From an uncultured Eubacteriales bacterium (GTDB lineage Bacteria > Bacillota > Clostridia > Lachnospirales > Bianqueaceae): a DNA stretch of 5,115 nt. The stretch covers positions 1-5,115 of the forward strand of contig ONYR01000019.1 of the NCBI GenBank assembly GCA_900322165.1, in the 5' to 3' direction. The position numbers and the translations under genes were made by a program. The notes beneath the pieces are model-generated. The model did no database searches, was not told the origin of the DNA, and saw only the letters and a program-made list of their open reading frames with translations. Shown piece by piece: positions 1-5,115 of this stretch (its first letter is position 1; the number at the start of each line of letters is the position of its first letter).

Positions 1-47
1 AAATTTCACGATGAGAAAATTGTGCTAAAACAAATGAACTAAGTATG

Positions 48-74
48 TTGGTTTTTTGGTCAATATTTTATAAT
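48..74 (+). promoter_or_regulatory. Candidate sigma-A promoter of the transporter operon
   Basis: A perfect TATAAT -10 hexamer lies at 69-74 in AT-rich DNA, about 60 bases before the first gene. The -35 is weak: TTGGTT at 48-53 gives a short 15-base spacer, and TGTTGG at 46-51 gives 17 bases but matches poorly. There is no TG extension of the -10. Transcription would start near 81-83, leaving a leader of about 50 bases. A weaker alternative (TTGTGC at 20-25, TATGTT at 44-49, 18-base spacer) also exists. A poor -35 with a perfect -10 is what an activator-dependent promoter often looks like, but that is inference. Confidence 0.42.
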
Positions 75-78
75 ATTG
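61..78. repeat. 18-bp inverted repeat over the -10 box (possible operator)
   Basis: CAATATT at 61-67 is the exact reverse complement of AATATTG at 72-78, with four bases between. The repeat completely covers the candidate -10 hexamer, a position where a bound repressor would block polymerase. The arms are AT-rich, so chance is a real alternative in this leader. I do not recognise the site as that of a named regulator. Confidence 0.35.
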
Positions 79-123
79 TACCTACATGTGAACTGTTTTC
101 AAGAGTACGACAATTTCATAAAC

Positions 124-131
124 AGGAGGAG
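124..131 (+). promoter_or_regulatory. Ribosome binding site fixing the ATPase start at 135
   Basis: AGGAGGAG is near-perfectly complementary to the 16S rRNA tail and sits five bases (measured from AGGAGG) before ATG 135. The in-frame upstream ATG at 45 has no such site and would place the promoter and leader inside the protein, so 135 is the start chosen. Confidence 0.9.
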
Positions 132-134
132 AGT

Positions 135-1643
135 ATGGAGAAAGAACCGATCATCGAAGTGCGGCATATGGTCAAAAACTTTGGACCGACCCGCGCGCTT
201 CGTGATGTGGATGTCAACTTCTACCGTGGCGAGATCCGCGGCCTCATCGGCGAGAACGGCAGCGGCAAATCCACCATCACGTCCATTGTTGCCGGTATGC
301 AGAAGGCGACCAGCGGCGAGATGTTCTACAAAGGGCAGCCCTGGAACCCGACAAGCATGGTGGACGCACAGATGCACGGCATCAGTATGGTCCTGCAGGA
401 AGCGAACACGATCCCGAACTGTACGGTAGCAGAGAACATCTTTGCCGGACGCTTCAACGAGTTTGCCAAGCTGAACAGCTTCCTGAGCATGAAGAAGGTA
501 AACAAGGCTGCGCAGGAAATGCTGGACAGCTTTGGACTGAACCGTATCAAAGCAACCGACAATATCAATCAGTACGGCTTTGAAGACCGCAAGCTGATCG
601 AGATCGTCCGCTGCGTATCGGATAAGACGGAGGTCTTTGTCGTTGACGAGACGACGACCGCCCTTTCGCACGAAGGCCGTCAGATCCTTTATAAACTGAT
701 CCATCGCCTGAAGGATGAGAACAAGAGCGTTATCTTCATTTCTCACGATATGGACGAGATCCTCGAGCAGTGCACCGACCTGACCGTCCTGCGTGATGGT
801 GAGATCATCGGTCATCTGAACCGCGAGGAGATGGACGCGCCCGAGGCGGAGAAAAAGATCCGTTATATGATGGTCGGCCGTGAGATCGGCGATGCCTACT
901 ACCGCGAGGATTATGACACTTCTCATCTGCCGGAAGTAGCGCTTAAGCTGGATCATATCAGTGTCGGCCCGGTCAAGGACTTCTCGCTTGAACTGCACAA
1001 GGGTGAGATCATCGGCTTCGGCGGTCTGTCCGGCTGCGGAATGCATGAGATCGGCCGTGCGGCTTTCGGACTCGAAAAGCTTGCGGAAGGCCATGTCACC
1101 TGCAACGGAAAGGAAATCAAGTCCTGCCTTGATGCGATCGAAAACGGTATCGGCTACATTTCGAAAAACCGTGATACCGAGGCGCTGATCCTCGAAGGTT
1201 CCATTGCGGACAATATCGTGCTGCCTTCGGTCAACGCGCTTTCCAAGGCTACCTTCGTCAACCCCAAGGCTGAGAGGAAGCTCGCGAATGATGAGATCGA
1301 AAACTTCCGCATTAAGTGCTACAGCGGCAAGCAGTGGGTCAACACCCTTTCCGGCGGCAACAAGCAGAAGGTCTCCTTCTCCAAGTGGACGGCTAAAAAA
1401 TCCGATGTTCTGATCATGGACTGCCCGACCCGAGGCGTTGATATCGGTGTTAAGCAGTTTATGTACCACGTCATCGCTGAGATGAAAGAACAGGGCAAAT
1501 CGATCATCCTCATCAGTGAAGAGCTCGGAGAGCTGATCGGTATGGCCGATAAGATCCTCATCATGAAGGACTTCAAGGTCACTCATGAGTTTGAGCGCAG
1601 TCCTGAACTCAGCGAGACGGATATCATCGAATACATGATTTAA
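135..1643 (+). CDS. Sugar ABC transporter ATP-binding protein, RbsA/MglA type (two fused ATPase domains)
   Basis: This 502-residue protein is the cytoplasmic motor of a CUT2-class sugar importer; about 500 residues is the normal family length. The first ATPase domain (about 6-250) has Walker A GENGSGKST at 39-47, Q-loop Gln88, Walker B VVDE at 169-172 and H-loop His204. Its signature is degenerate: YGFEDR at 147-152 where relatives carry LSxGxQ. The second domain (about 266-502) has the reverse pattern: an intact signature LSGGNKQK at 405-412, no Walker A lysine (GGLSGCGMHE, 296-305, a known family trait), and Cys430 in place of the usual catalytic Glu in the DEPTRGVD motif (MDCPTRGVD here). 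Its stop codon overlaps the ribosome binding site of the next gene. An importer function is near certain; the sugar cannot be read from this subunit. Confidence 0.95.
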   Translation: MEKEPIIEVRHMVKNFGPTRALRDVDVNFYRGEIRGLIGENGSGKSTITSIVAGMQKATSGEMFYKGQPWNPTSMVDAQMHGISMVLQEANTIPNCTVAENIFAGRFNEFAKLNSFLSMKKVNKAAQEMLDSFGLNRIKATDNINQYGFEDRKLIEIVRCVSDKTEVFVVDETTTALSHEGRQILYKLIHRLKDENKSVIFISHDMDEILEQCTDLTVLRDGEIIGHLNREEMDAPEAEKKIRYMMVGREIGDAYYREDYDTSHLPEVALKLDHISVGPVKDFSLELHKGEIIGFGGLSGCGMHEIGRAAFGLEKLAEGHVTCNGKEIKSCLDAIENGIGYISKNRDTEALILEGSIADNIVLPSVNALSKATFVNPKAERKLANDEIENFRIKCYSGKQWVNTLSGGNKQKVSFSKWTAKKSDVLIMDCPTRGVDIGVKQFMYHVIAEMKEQGKSIILISEELGELIGMADKILIMKDFKVTHEFERSPELSETDIIEYMI

Positions 1644-1648
1644 GGAGG
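1642..1648 (+). promoter_or_regulatory. Ribosome binding site overlapping the ATPase stop codon
   Basis: AAGGAGG begins at the second base of the TAA stop (1641-1643) and lies eight bases before ATG 1657. Ribosomes finishing the ATPase therefore end on the next gene's binding site, which suggests translational coupling between ATPase and first permease. Confidence 0.8.
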
Positions 1649-1656
1649 AGAGTAGA

Positions 1657-2682
1657 ATGCCTGAAAATGTAAAAACCGGCGAAACCGCCTCCCAGCAGAC
1701 GAAAGAGAAGGTCACCTTCGCAGGCTTCCTTAAGAGCCATGCGACGGACCTGATGGCCTACGCAGGCCTTGCGGTCATGCTGATCCTGTTCGTTGTGTTC
1801 AACAGCGGCCCGCGTCTGATGTACAACTTCGGTTCTGTCATTCAGGCGGCTGCCGTTTACGCGATCCTCTCGCTCGGTGCTGTCTTTATCTACTCCATGG
1901 GATTCATGGATGTATCCCTCGGTCAGCAGGTCGGTGTTTACGTCATCATGATGATCCTCATCGGAAACAAGATCGGCGGCATCGGCGGTGTTATCATAGG
2001 TTTCCTGCTGGTCCTGGCGCTGGCGCTTGTGTGCGGTGCGATCAACGGTGCGGTCTCGATCTTCCTGGGCCTGCCCAGCATCGTTACCTCGCTGTTCCTG
2101 ATGTTCTTCTTCACAGGTGCTCAGTTCCTGCTGATGGAAGGAACCGGTGAGAATACGATCGCTCTTGAAGTTGCTTCCGCGCTTCGCCCGGCCGACCGTA
2201 ACGCTTACAGCCTGATGCTCATCGGCATCATCGTGCTGCTGGCTCTGATCGGCACCTATTTCTTCAAGTATACCAAGCTTGGTAAATATACCCGCGCGAT
2301 CGGTGCCAACAAGGTTGCCGCAAACCAGAGCGGTATCAGCCTTGTCAAGTGGCAGGTGCTCGGATACATGGCGCTTGGCTTCTGCACGGCCGTTGCAAGC
2401 TTCGTTATGCTGACCCGTACCGGTACGGCCGGTAAGGGAACCGGTTCGGGCTATGCCATGGATATCATGATCTGCCTGATCCTCGGCGGTATGCCTCTGA
2501 AGGGCGGTATGAAATCCAAGATCTCCTGTGCCCTCGTCGGTGCGCTTACCTACACCCTGCTTTCCAATGTTCTCACCACCATGGGCGTTCCGCTTCAGTG
2601 GGTCAACTTTGTCAAAGCGCTGATCTTCCTTATCATCGTTCTTTTAACCTGCCGGAAGTCGACCGGAATACTTCCCAGGTAA
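1657..2682 (+). CDS. Sugar ABC transporter permease, RbsC type (first permease)
   Basis: This 341-residue integral membrane protein is one half of the translocation channel. A polar cytoplasmic amino end (1-30) is followed by about nine or ten hydrophobic segments, roughly 32-50, 60-82, 91-104, 110-133, 140-160, 184-203, 233-253, 267-280, 288-306 and 316-332. Family landmarks are clear: GFMDVSLGQQ at 82-91 corresponds to the GGIDLSVG motif of RbsC; LGKYTRAIGANKVAANQSGI at 208-227 is the cytoplasmic coupling loop that docks on the ATPase; and ILGGMPLKGG (275-284) matches the conserved IGGxSLxGG segment. It starts 13 bases after the ATPase stop. Its last 11 codons or so lie in a hairpin that runs over the stop codon. 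It pairs logically with the second permease at 3938-4933 as a heterodimer, though a homodimer cannot be excluded. Confidence 0.93.
   Translation: MPENVKTGETASQQTKEKVTFAGFLKSHATDLMAYAGLAVMLILFVVFNSGPRLMYNFGSVIQAAAVYAILSLGAVFIYSMGFMDVSLGQQVGVYVIMMILIGNKIGGIGGVIIGFLLVLALALVCGAINGAVSIFLGLPSIVTSLFLMFFFTGAQFLLMEGTGENTIALEVASALRPADRNAYSLMLIGIIVLLALIGTYFFKYTKLGKYTRAIGANKVAANQSGISLVKWQVLGYMALGFCTAVASFVMLTRTGTAGKGTGSGYAMDIMICLILGGMPLKGGMKSKISCALVGALTYTLLSNVLTTMGVPLQWVNFVKALIFLIIVLLTCRKSTGILPR
2647..2680 (+). promoter_or_regulatory. Intercistronic hairpin at the end of the first permease gene
   Basis: ACCTG (2647-2651) pairs with CAGGT (2676-2680), and GGAAGT (2654-2659) pairs with ACTTCC (2670-2675). 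This gives 11 base pairs with a two-base CC bulge and a 10-base loop. A further four weak pairs (2642-2645 with 2682-2685, one of them G-T) can extend it past one mismatch. It includes the first base of the permease stop codon and ends 21 bases before the ribosome binding site of the binding-protein gene. No T tract follows, so it is not an intrinsic terminator. A role in mRNA processing or stability is inferred from its position. Confidence 0.5.
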
Positions 2683-2713
2683 AGATAAACAATTTTCATT
2701 TGGAGGGAAAACC

Positions 2714-3898
2714 ATGAAAAGTTTCAAAAAAATCATTGCTCTCATGCTCGCATGCTGTGTCATGTTCAGCATGACCGCTTGCAGCGGCAATGGCGGAAAT
2801 GCTGACGGTAATAACGGCAAGCATGTTAAGATCGGTGTCGGCCTGTATCAGGACTCCGGCGCTGCTGTTGACGCAGTCAAGGCATATCTGAAGAACCTTG
2901 AGTCTACGCTGAACGTTGAGTTCGCGTACACTGTCCTTTCCACCAACGATGAAGCGCTGAACATCACCAAGGTTCAGGAACTGATCGCTGCCGGATGCGA
3001 AGGCATCATCATCACGATGGATGCCGGTATGGATGCGATCCTCGCTGAGTGCCGTGATGCCGGTGTCTACCTGGCTGGCTATCTTTGCGATTTCGATACT
3101 TCCTACCGCAACAACTACAGCGGCGTATTCGAGAACGAGTACTTCCTTGGCACCGTCGGCGACGGCCCCTGCGGCGACCATACCACCCGTGGCGTTGATT
3201 TCTTCAACAGCGTCATCGAGTACAACGAGCGCAACCCCGAGAACCCCATCCGCCACGTTGCAGGTACGGTTTTCCCGGCTTTCGCATTCCCCTATTCCAA
3301 GGTGAACTTTGATCAGTTCGTCGCAGAAGTTGAAAAGTACAATGCTGAGAACCCGGACAAGGCCATCACCGTTGATCCGTTCAACGAGGAGACCGACGTT
3401 CTGATGTTCAAGCCTGTTGACTCCACCTACTTCAGCAAGCATCCCGACATCGACGCGATCGTTGCTTTCAACGCAGGTTCGTTCGTATATCCGTCCATGG
3501 TATCTGCAGGTGTTGCTGACACCATGAAGCTCTTCGCAGCCGGCTACAATGACGGCGACAACGCTGTTTTCGGTTCCAAGGGCGCTTATCAGCAGGAAAT
3601 GGTCTGCGCAGTTGAGTCCATCACCTATCCGCTCGTTCTTCTGCTGAACAAGATCAACGGCGCTTCCTACAGTGATCAGCCTGAAACCGCTGAGCGCAGA
3701 GACTGCTCCACGATGATCATCAACTCCGATGAAGACCTTGCTAAGTTCGAGCACAGCATCTACCTGACCTTCCAGCCTGAGGATGCTTTCCTTACTCCTG
3801 AGGAGGTTCTGAACCTCACCGCTTACGCGAATCCCGATGCTACCTATGCAGGCCTGTGCGAGATTCTCGACCACATGACCATCGAAGATCTGAAGTAA
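2714..3898 (+). CDS. Sugar-binding lipoprotein of the ABC importer (periplasmic-binding-protein-like fold)
   Basis: This 394-residue protein would capture the ligand outside the membrane and deliver it to the permeases. It begins with a lipoprotein signal: MKSFKK, a hydrophobic stretch to about 20, and lipobox MTAC with the lipidated Cys23. A Ser/Gly/Asn-rich linker follows (24-36), as in Gram-positive anchored binding proteins. The mature part starts HVKIGVGLYQDSG (37-49). KVQELIAAGCEGIIIT (86-101) is the typical first-lobe helix-strand of type 1 sugar-binding proteins. HPDIDAIVAFNAGSF (243-257) and KLFAAGYNDGD (272-282) match the second-lobe segments that usually read IFAxNDxMA and VxGFDG. 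It is longer than ribose-binding proteins (about 300). The ribosome binding site GGAGGG (2702-2707) supports the start. The gene lies between the two permease genes. The ligand is not determined; rhamnose or a rhamnoside is suggested only by the downstream gene. Confidence 0.92.
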   Translation: MKSFKKIIALMLACCVMFSMTACSGNGGNADGNNGKHVKIGVGLYQDSGAAVDAVKAYLKNLESTLNVEFAYTVLSTNDEALNITKVQELIAAGCEGIIITMDAGMDAILAECRDAGVYLAGYLCDFDTSYRNNYSGVFENEYFLGTVGDGPCGDHTTRGVDFFNSVIEYNERNPENPIRHVAGTVFPAFAFPYSKVNFDQFVAEVEKYNAENPDKAITVDPFNEETDVLMFKPVDSTYFSKHPDIDAIVAFNAGSFVYPSMVSAGVADTMKLFAAGYNDGDNAVFGSKGAYQQEMVCAVESITYPLVLLLNKINGASYSDQPETAERRDCSTMIINSDEDLAKFEHSIYLTFQPEDAFLTPEEVLNLTAYANPDATYAGLCEILDHMTIEDLK

Positions 3899-3937
3899 GC
3901 AAAAATAACTTGTTACCGACAGTCAGAAGGAGCCAAA

Positions 3938-4933
3938 ATGAAACTGTTAAAAAAGATTTTTCTGACCCTGTTGTTCCCGATTCTGATGTTCTTGGCTATG
4001 TGGATCATCACGGCCAATAACCCTGCCTGTTATGTTAACGGCAAGTACATCTTCCTCGGCTTTGACCTGATCCGCTTCGTCATCCTCAATGCCTGCCAGA
4101 GCATTTGTGTGGCACTGGCGATCTGGATGCAGCTGAAGAACGGACGTTTCGACTTCTCCAACGGCGCAGCGATGATCCTTACCGCGATCATTGCCGGAAA
4201 CATTGGTCTGAGAACGGGAAGCCCGTGGATCACGATGCTTGTAGCTGTGCTTGTCGGTATCGTTCTTTGCGCCTTTACTGCAGCCGTTTACATGCTTGGA
4301 CGTCTTCCGGTCGTCATTGCCACGATCGGTGTGACGCTGCTGTATGAATCGCTGACCTACCTGATCTTCGGCGGCGGCGGTATCAGTACGTTCTATCAGA
4401 ACAACACGCTCTCCTTCTTCGGGCATATGCCGGGTGTTTTGATCCCGACGGCGCTCGCGATGGCGATCTTCCTGTTCTACTATAACTACACGGTTACCGG
4501 GCGCAAGGGAAAGATTCTGGCCAACAATCAGGCAGCTGGTGTCAACATCGGTATCTGGGAGGAAGCCAACGTTTCGCAGACCGCCATGTTTACCGGTGCG
4601 ATCGTCGGCCTTGCGGCTACGATCTATGTCTCGCAGAACGCAGTGGCCCCGCAGGCAAGCCTGTCGACTGCCGGTATCATGTTCTCTTACATTGTTCCGG
4701 TTTACATGGGCATGCTGCTTGGTATGGCCAGCAACGACGTCATCGGTATCATGGTGGCAGCCATCGGTATGGGTATCTTCAACTATGGCCTGAACTGCAT
4801 GAACCTTGGCGGCGGCGGATGGCAGCAGATCATCATGGGACTGTTCGTGATGGGCTTCTACACCTTCTCCGCACAGCTTGACAATATCAAAAAGGTCTTC
4901 CGGCGCTTATTCAAGAAAGAAGCCGCCGCTTGA
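3938..4933 (+). CDS. Second sugar ABC transporter permease, diverged RbsC type
   Basis: This 331-residue membrane protein has about ten hydrophobic segments, roughly 6-25, 44-65, 75-91, 97-119, 123-145, 166-183, 214-231, 246-264, 267-285 and 296-312, and a basic cytoplasmic tail (KKVFRRLFKK, 318-327). GRFDFSNGAA at 69-78 corresponds to the GGIDLSVG motif of RbsC, keeping the Asp. TGRKGKILANNQAAGVNIGI at 187-206 is the equivalent of the cytoplasmic coupling loop, but AIGAN of the first permease has become ILANN. Two glycine runs (145-148, 291-294) are distinctive. It is a clear but distant paralogue of the first permease and probably its channel partner, as in two-permease members of this class such as LsrC/LsrD or the rhizobial rhamnose transporter RhaP/RhaQ. 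The ribosome binding site AAGGAG (3927-3932) supports the start. A strong terminator follows 28 bases after the stop. Confidence 0.92.
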   Translation: MKLLKKIFLTLLFPILMFLAMWIITANNPACYVNGKYIFLGFDLIRFVILNACQSICVALAIWMQLKNGRFDFSNGAAMILTAIIAGNIGLRTGSPWITMLVAVLVGIVLCAFTAAVYMLGRLPVVIATIGVTLLYESLTYLIFGGGGISTFYQNNTLSFFGHMPGVLIPTALAMAIFLFYYNYTVTGRKGKILANNQAAGVNIGIWEEANVSQTAMFTGAIVGLAATIYVSQNAVAPQASLSTAGIMFSYIVPVYMGMLLGMASNDVIGIMVAAIGMGIFNYGLNCMNLGGGGWQQIIMGLFVMGFYTFSAQLDNIKKVFRRLFKKEAAA

Positions 4934-4961
4934 CATCAGTCAATCCAGACCAATACAATGG

Positions 4962-4998
4962 TGGGAGGCGGCAGGAATGCTGCCTCCCATTTCTTTTT
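4962..4998 (+). terminator. Rho-independent terminator after the transporter genes
   Basis: Bases 4962-4973 pair continuously with 4978-4989, giving a 12-bp stem with a single G-T wobble (4970/4981), closed by a GGAA tetraloop of the stable GNRA type. The tract TTTCTTTTT at 4990-4998 follows directly. The reverse strand lacks a T tract, so it works in one direction, for the transporter operon. Confidence 0.92.
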
Positions 4999-5000
4999 AC

Positions 5001-5006
5001 GAGGAG
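5001..5006 (+). promoter_or_regulatory. Ribosome binding site for the GTG start at 5014
   Basis: GAGGAG lies seven bases before GTG 5014 and only two bases after the terminator T tract. It is the main support, together with the amino-terminal homology, for a GTG start here. Confidence 0.75.
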
Positions 5007-5013
5007 TAACGAA

Positions 5014-5115
5014 GTGGAAATCTATGATCTGACAATCAATGGCGTGCATGAGCCTTTAGGGTTTGAGATGGCAAGTGTGCGTGTCTCGTGGAAAGTTCGA
5101 AATACCGAAAGCAAA
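5014..5115 (+). CDS. Amino terminus of a probable GH78 alpha-L-rhamnosidase (cut by the window end)
   Basis: The frame is open from GTG 5014 to the last base, giving 34 residues without a stop. They read VEIYDLTINGVHEPLGFEMA, then SVRVSWKVRNTESK. The pattern (short strand, L-x-I-N-G, two residues, x-PLGF, then a strand with SWKV) is what I know from the amino-terminal beta-sandwich of GH78 alpha-L-rhamnosidases (typically L-x-V-N-G-x-x-NPLGI ... PxFSW). These enzymes release terminal L-rhamnose from glycosides and pectic fragments. There is no signal peptide at this start, suggesting a cytoplasmic enzyme that acts on imported rhamnosides. The catalytic domain lies outside the window, so the call rests on a short match. 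Another beta-sandwich glycosidase is possible. Confidence 0.7.
   Translation, partial: MEIYDLTINGVHEPLGFEMASVRVSWKVRNTESK

Noticed and set aside
1..60. End of an upstream gene or a short leader peptide
   Set aside because: ATG 11 gives only five residues and ATG 34 gives two; neither has a ribosome site, and no frame shows a recognisable carboxyl terminus.
89..101. A CcpA catabolite-repression (cre) site
   Set aside because: The two halves TGAA and GTTTTCA are spaced one base short of the cre pattern and the central CG is missing, so it is not listed as a feature.
45..134. Amino-terminal extension of the ATPase from ATG 45
   Set aside because: It has no ribosome site, would put the TATAAT box and leader inside the protein, and the 30 extra residues have no counterpart in the family. 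ATG 135 has a near-perfect AGGAGG.
99..1715. A 538-codon open frame on the minus strand opposite the ATPase gene
   Set aside because: Its codons are exactly in register with the sense codons, so it stays open simply because the ATPase avoids TTA, CTA and TCA codons. No ribosome site or recognisable domain supports it.
2647..2680. Intrinsic terminator after the first permease
   Set aside because: The hairpin is real on paper but is followed by AAAGATAAAC with no T tract, and the operon clearly continues with transporter subunits.
2696..3874. A 392-codon open frame on the minus strand opposite the binding-protein gene
   Set aside because: Same in-register codon-bias effect; the translation has no recognisable domain and the sense gene is fully convincing.
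3899..3937. Promoter or hairpin between the binding protein and the second permease
   Set aside because: Only a four-base TAAC/GTTA palindrome and a normal ribosome site are visible; there is no paired -35/-10 and no stable stem.
3947..4426. A 159-codon open frame on the minus strand opposite the second permease
   Set aside because: Again in register with sense codons; its highly charged, low-quality translation mirrors a hydrophobic membrane protein.

Overview
The window holds a nearly complete sugar-import operon, all on the + strand. It most likely comes from a Gram-positive anaerobe of the Clostridia type (gut or rumen Bacillota). The evidence for that is a lipoprotein-anchored binding protein, strong AGGAGG-type ribosome binding sites before every gene, and moderately GC-rich coding sequence in AT-rich intergenic DNA. 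The taxonomic call is an inference from style; no rRNA or marker gene is present.

Layout: bases 1-134 are an AT-rich leader with a candidate promoter and an 18-bp inverted repeat over its -10 box. Four tightly spaced genes follow. They encode a tandem-domain sugar ATPase of the RbsA/MglA type (135-1643), an RbsC-type permease (1657-2682), a lipoprotein solute-binding protein (2714-3898) and a second, more diverged RbsC-type permease (3938-4933). A strong intrinsic terminator with a 12-bp stem, GGAA tetraloop and T tract lies at 4962-4998. Only 15 bases beyond its T tract a further gene begins with GTG at 5014 and runs off the window. Its first 34 residues look like the amino terminus of a GH78 alpha-L-rhamnosidase.

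Together the first four products form one ABC importer of the CUT2 (ribose/galactose/rhamnose/AI-2) class. The lipoprotein captures the ligand outside the membrane, two non-identical permeases form the channel, and the double ATPase drives it. If the rhamnosidase reading is right, the ligand is probably L-rhamnose or a small rhamnoside, but the transporter sequence itself does not prove a substrate.

Points of most interest: the degenerate ATPase motifs of the RbsA-like protein all fall on one of the two composite ATP sites; a long imperfect hairpin covers the stop codon of the first permease just before the binding-protein gene; the binding-protein gene lies between the two permease genes; and the terminator stands directly before the enzyme gene. 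I found no mobile element, CRISPR array, RNA gene or minus-strand gene. I did not find a clearly undescribed system here: this is a recognisable transporter family with some unusual details.
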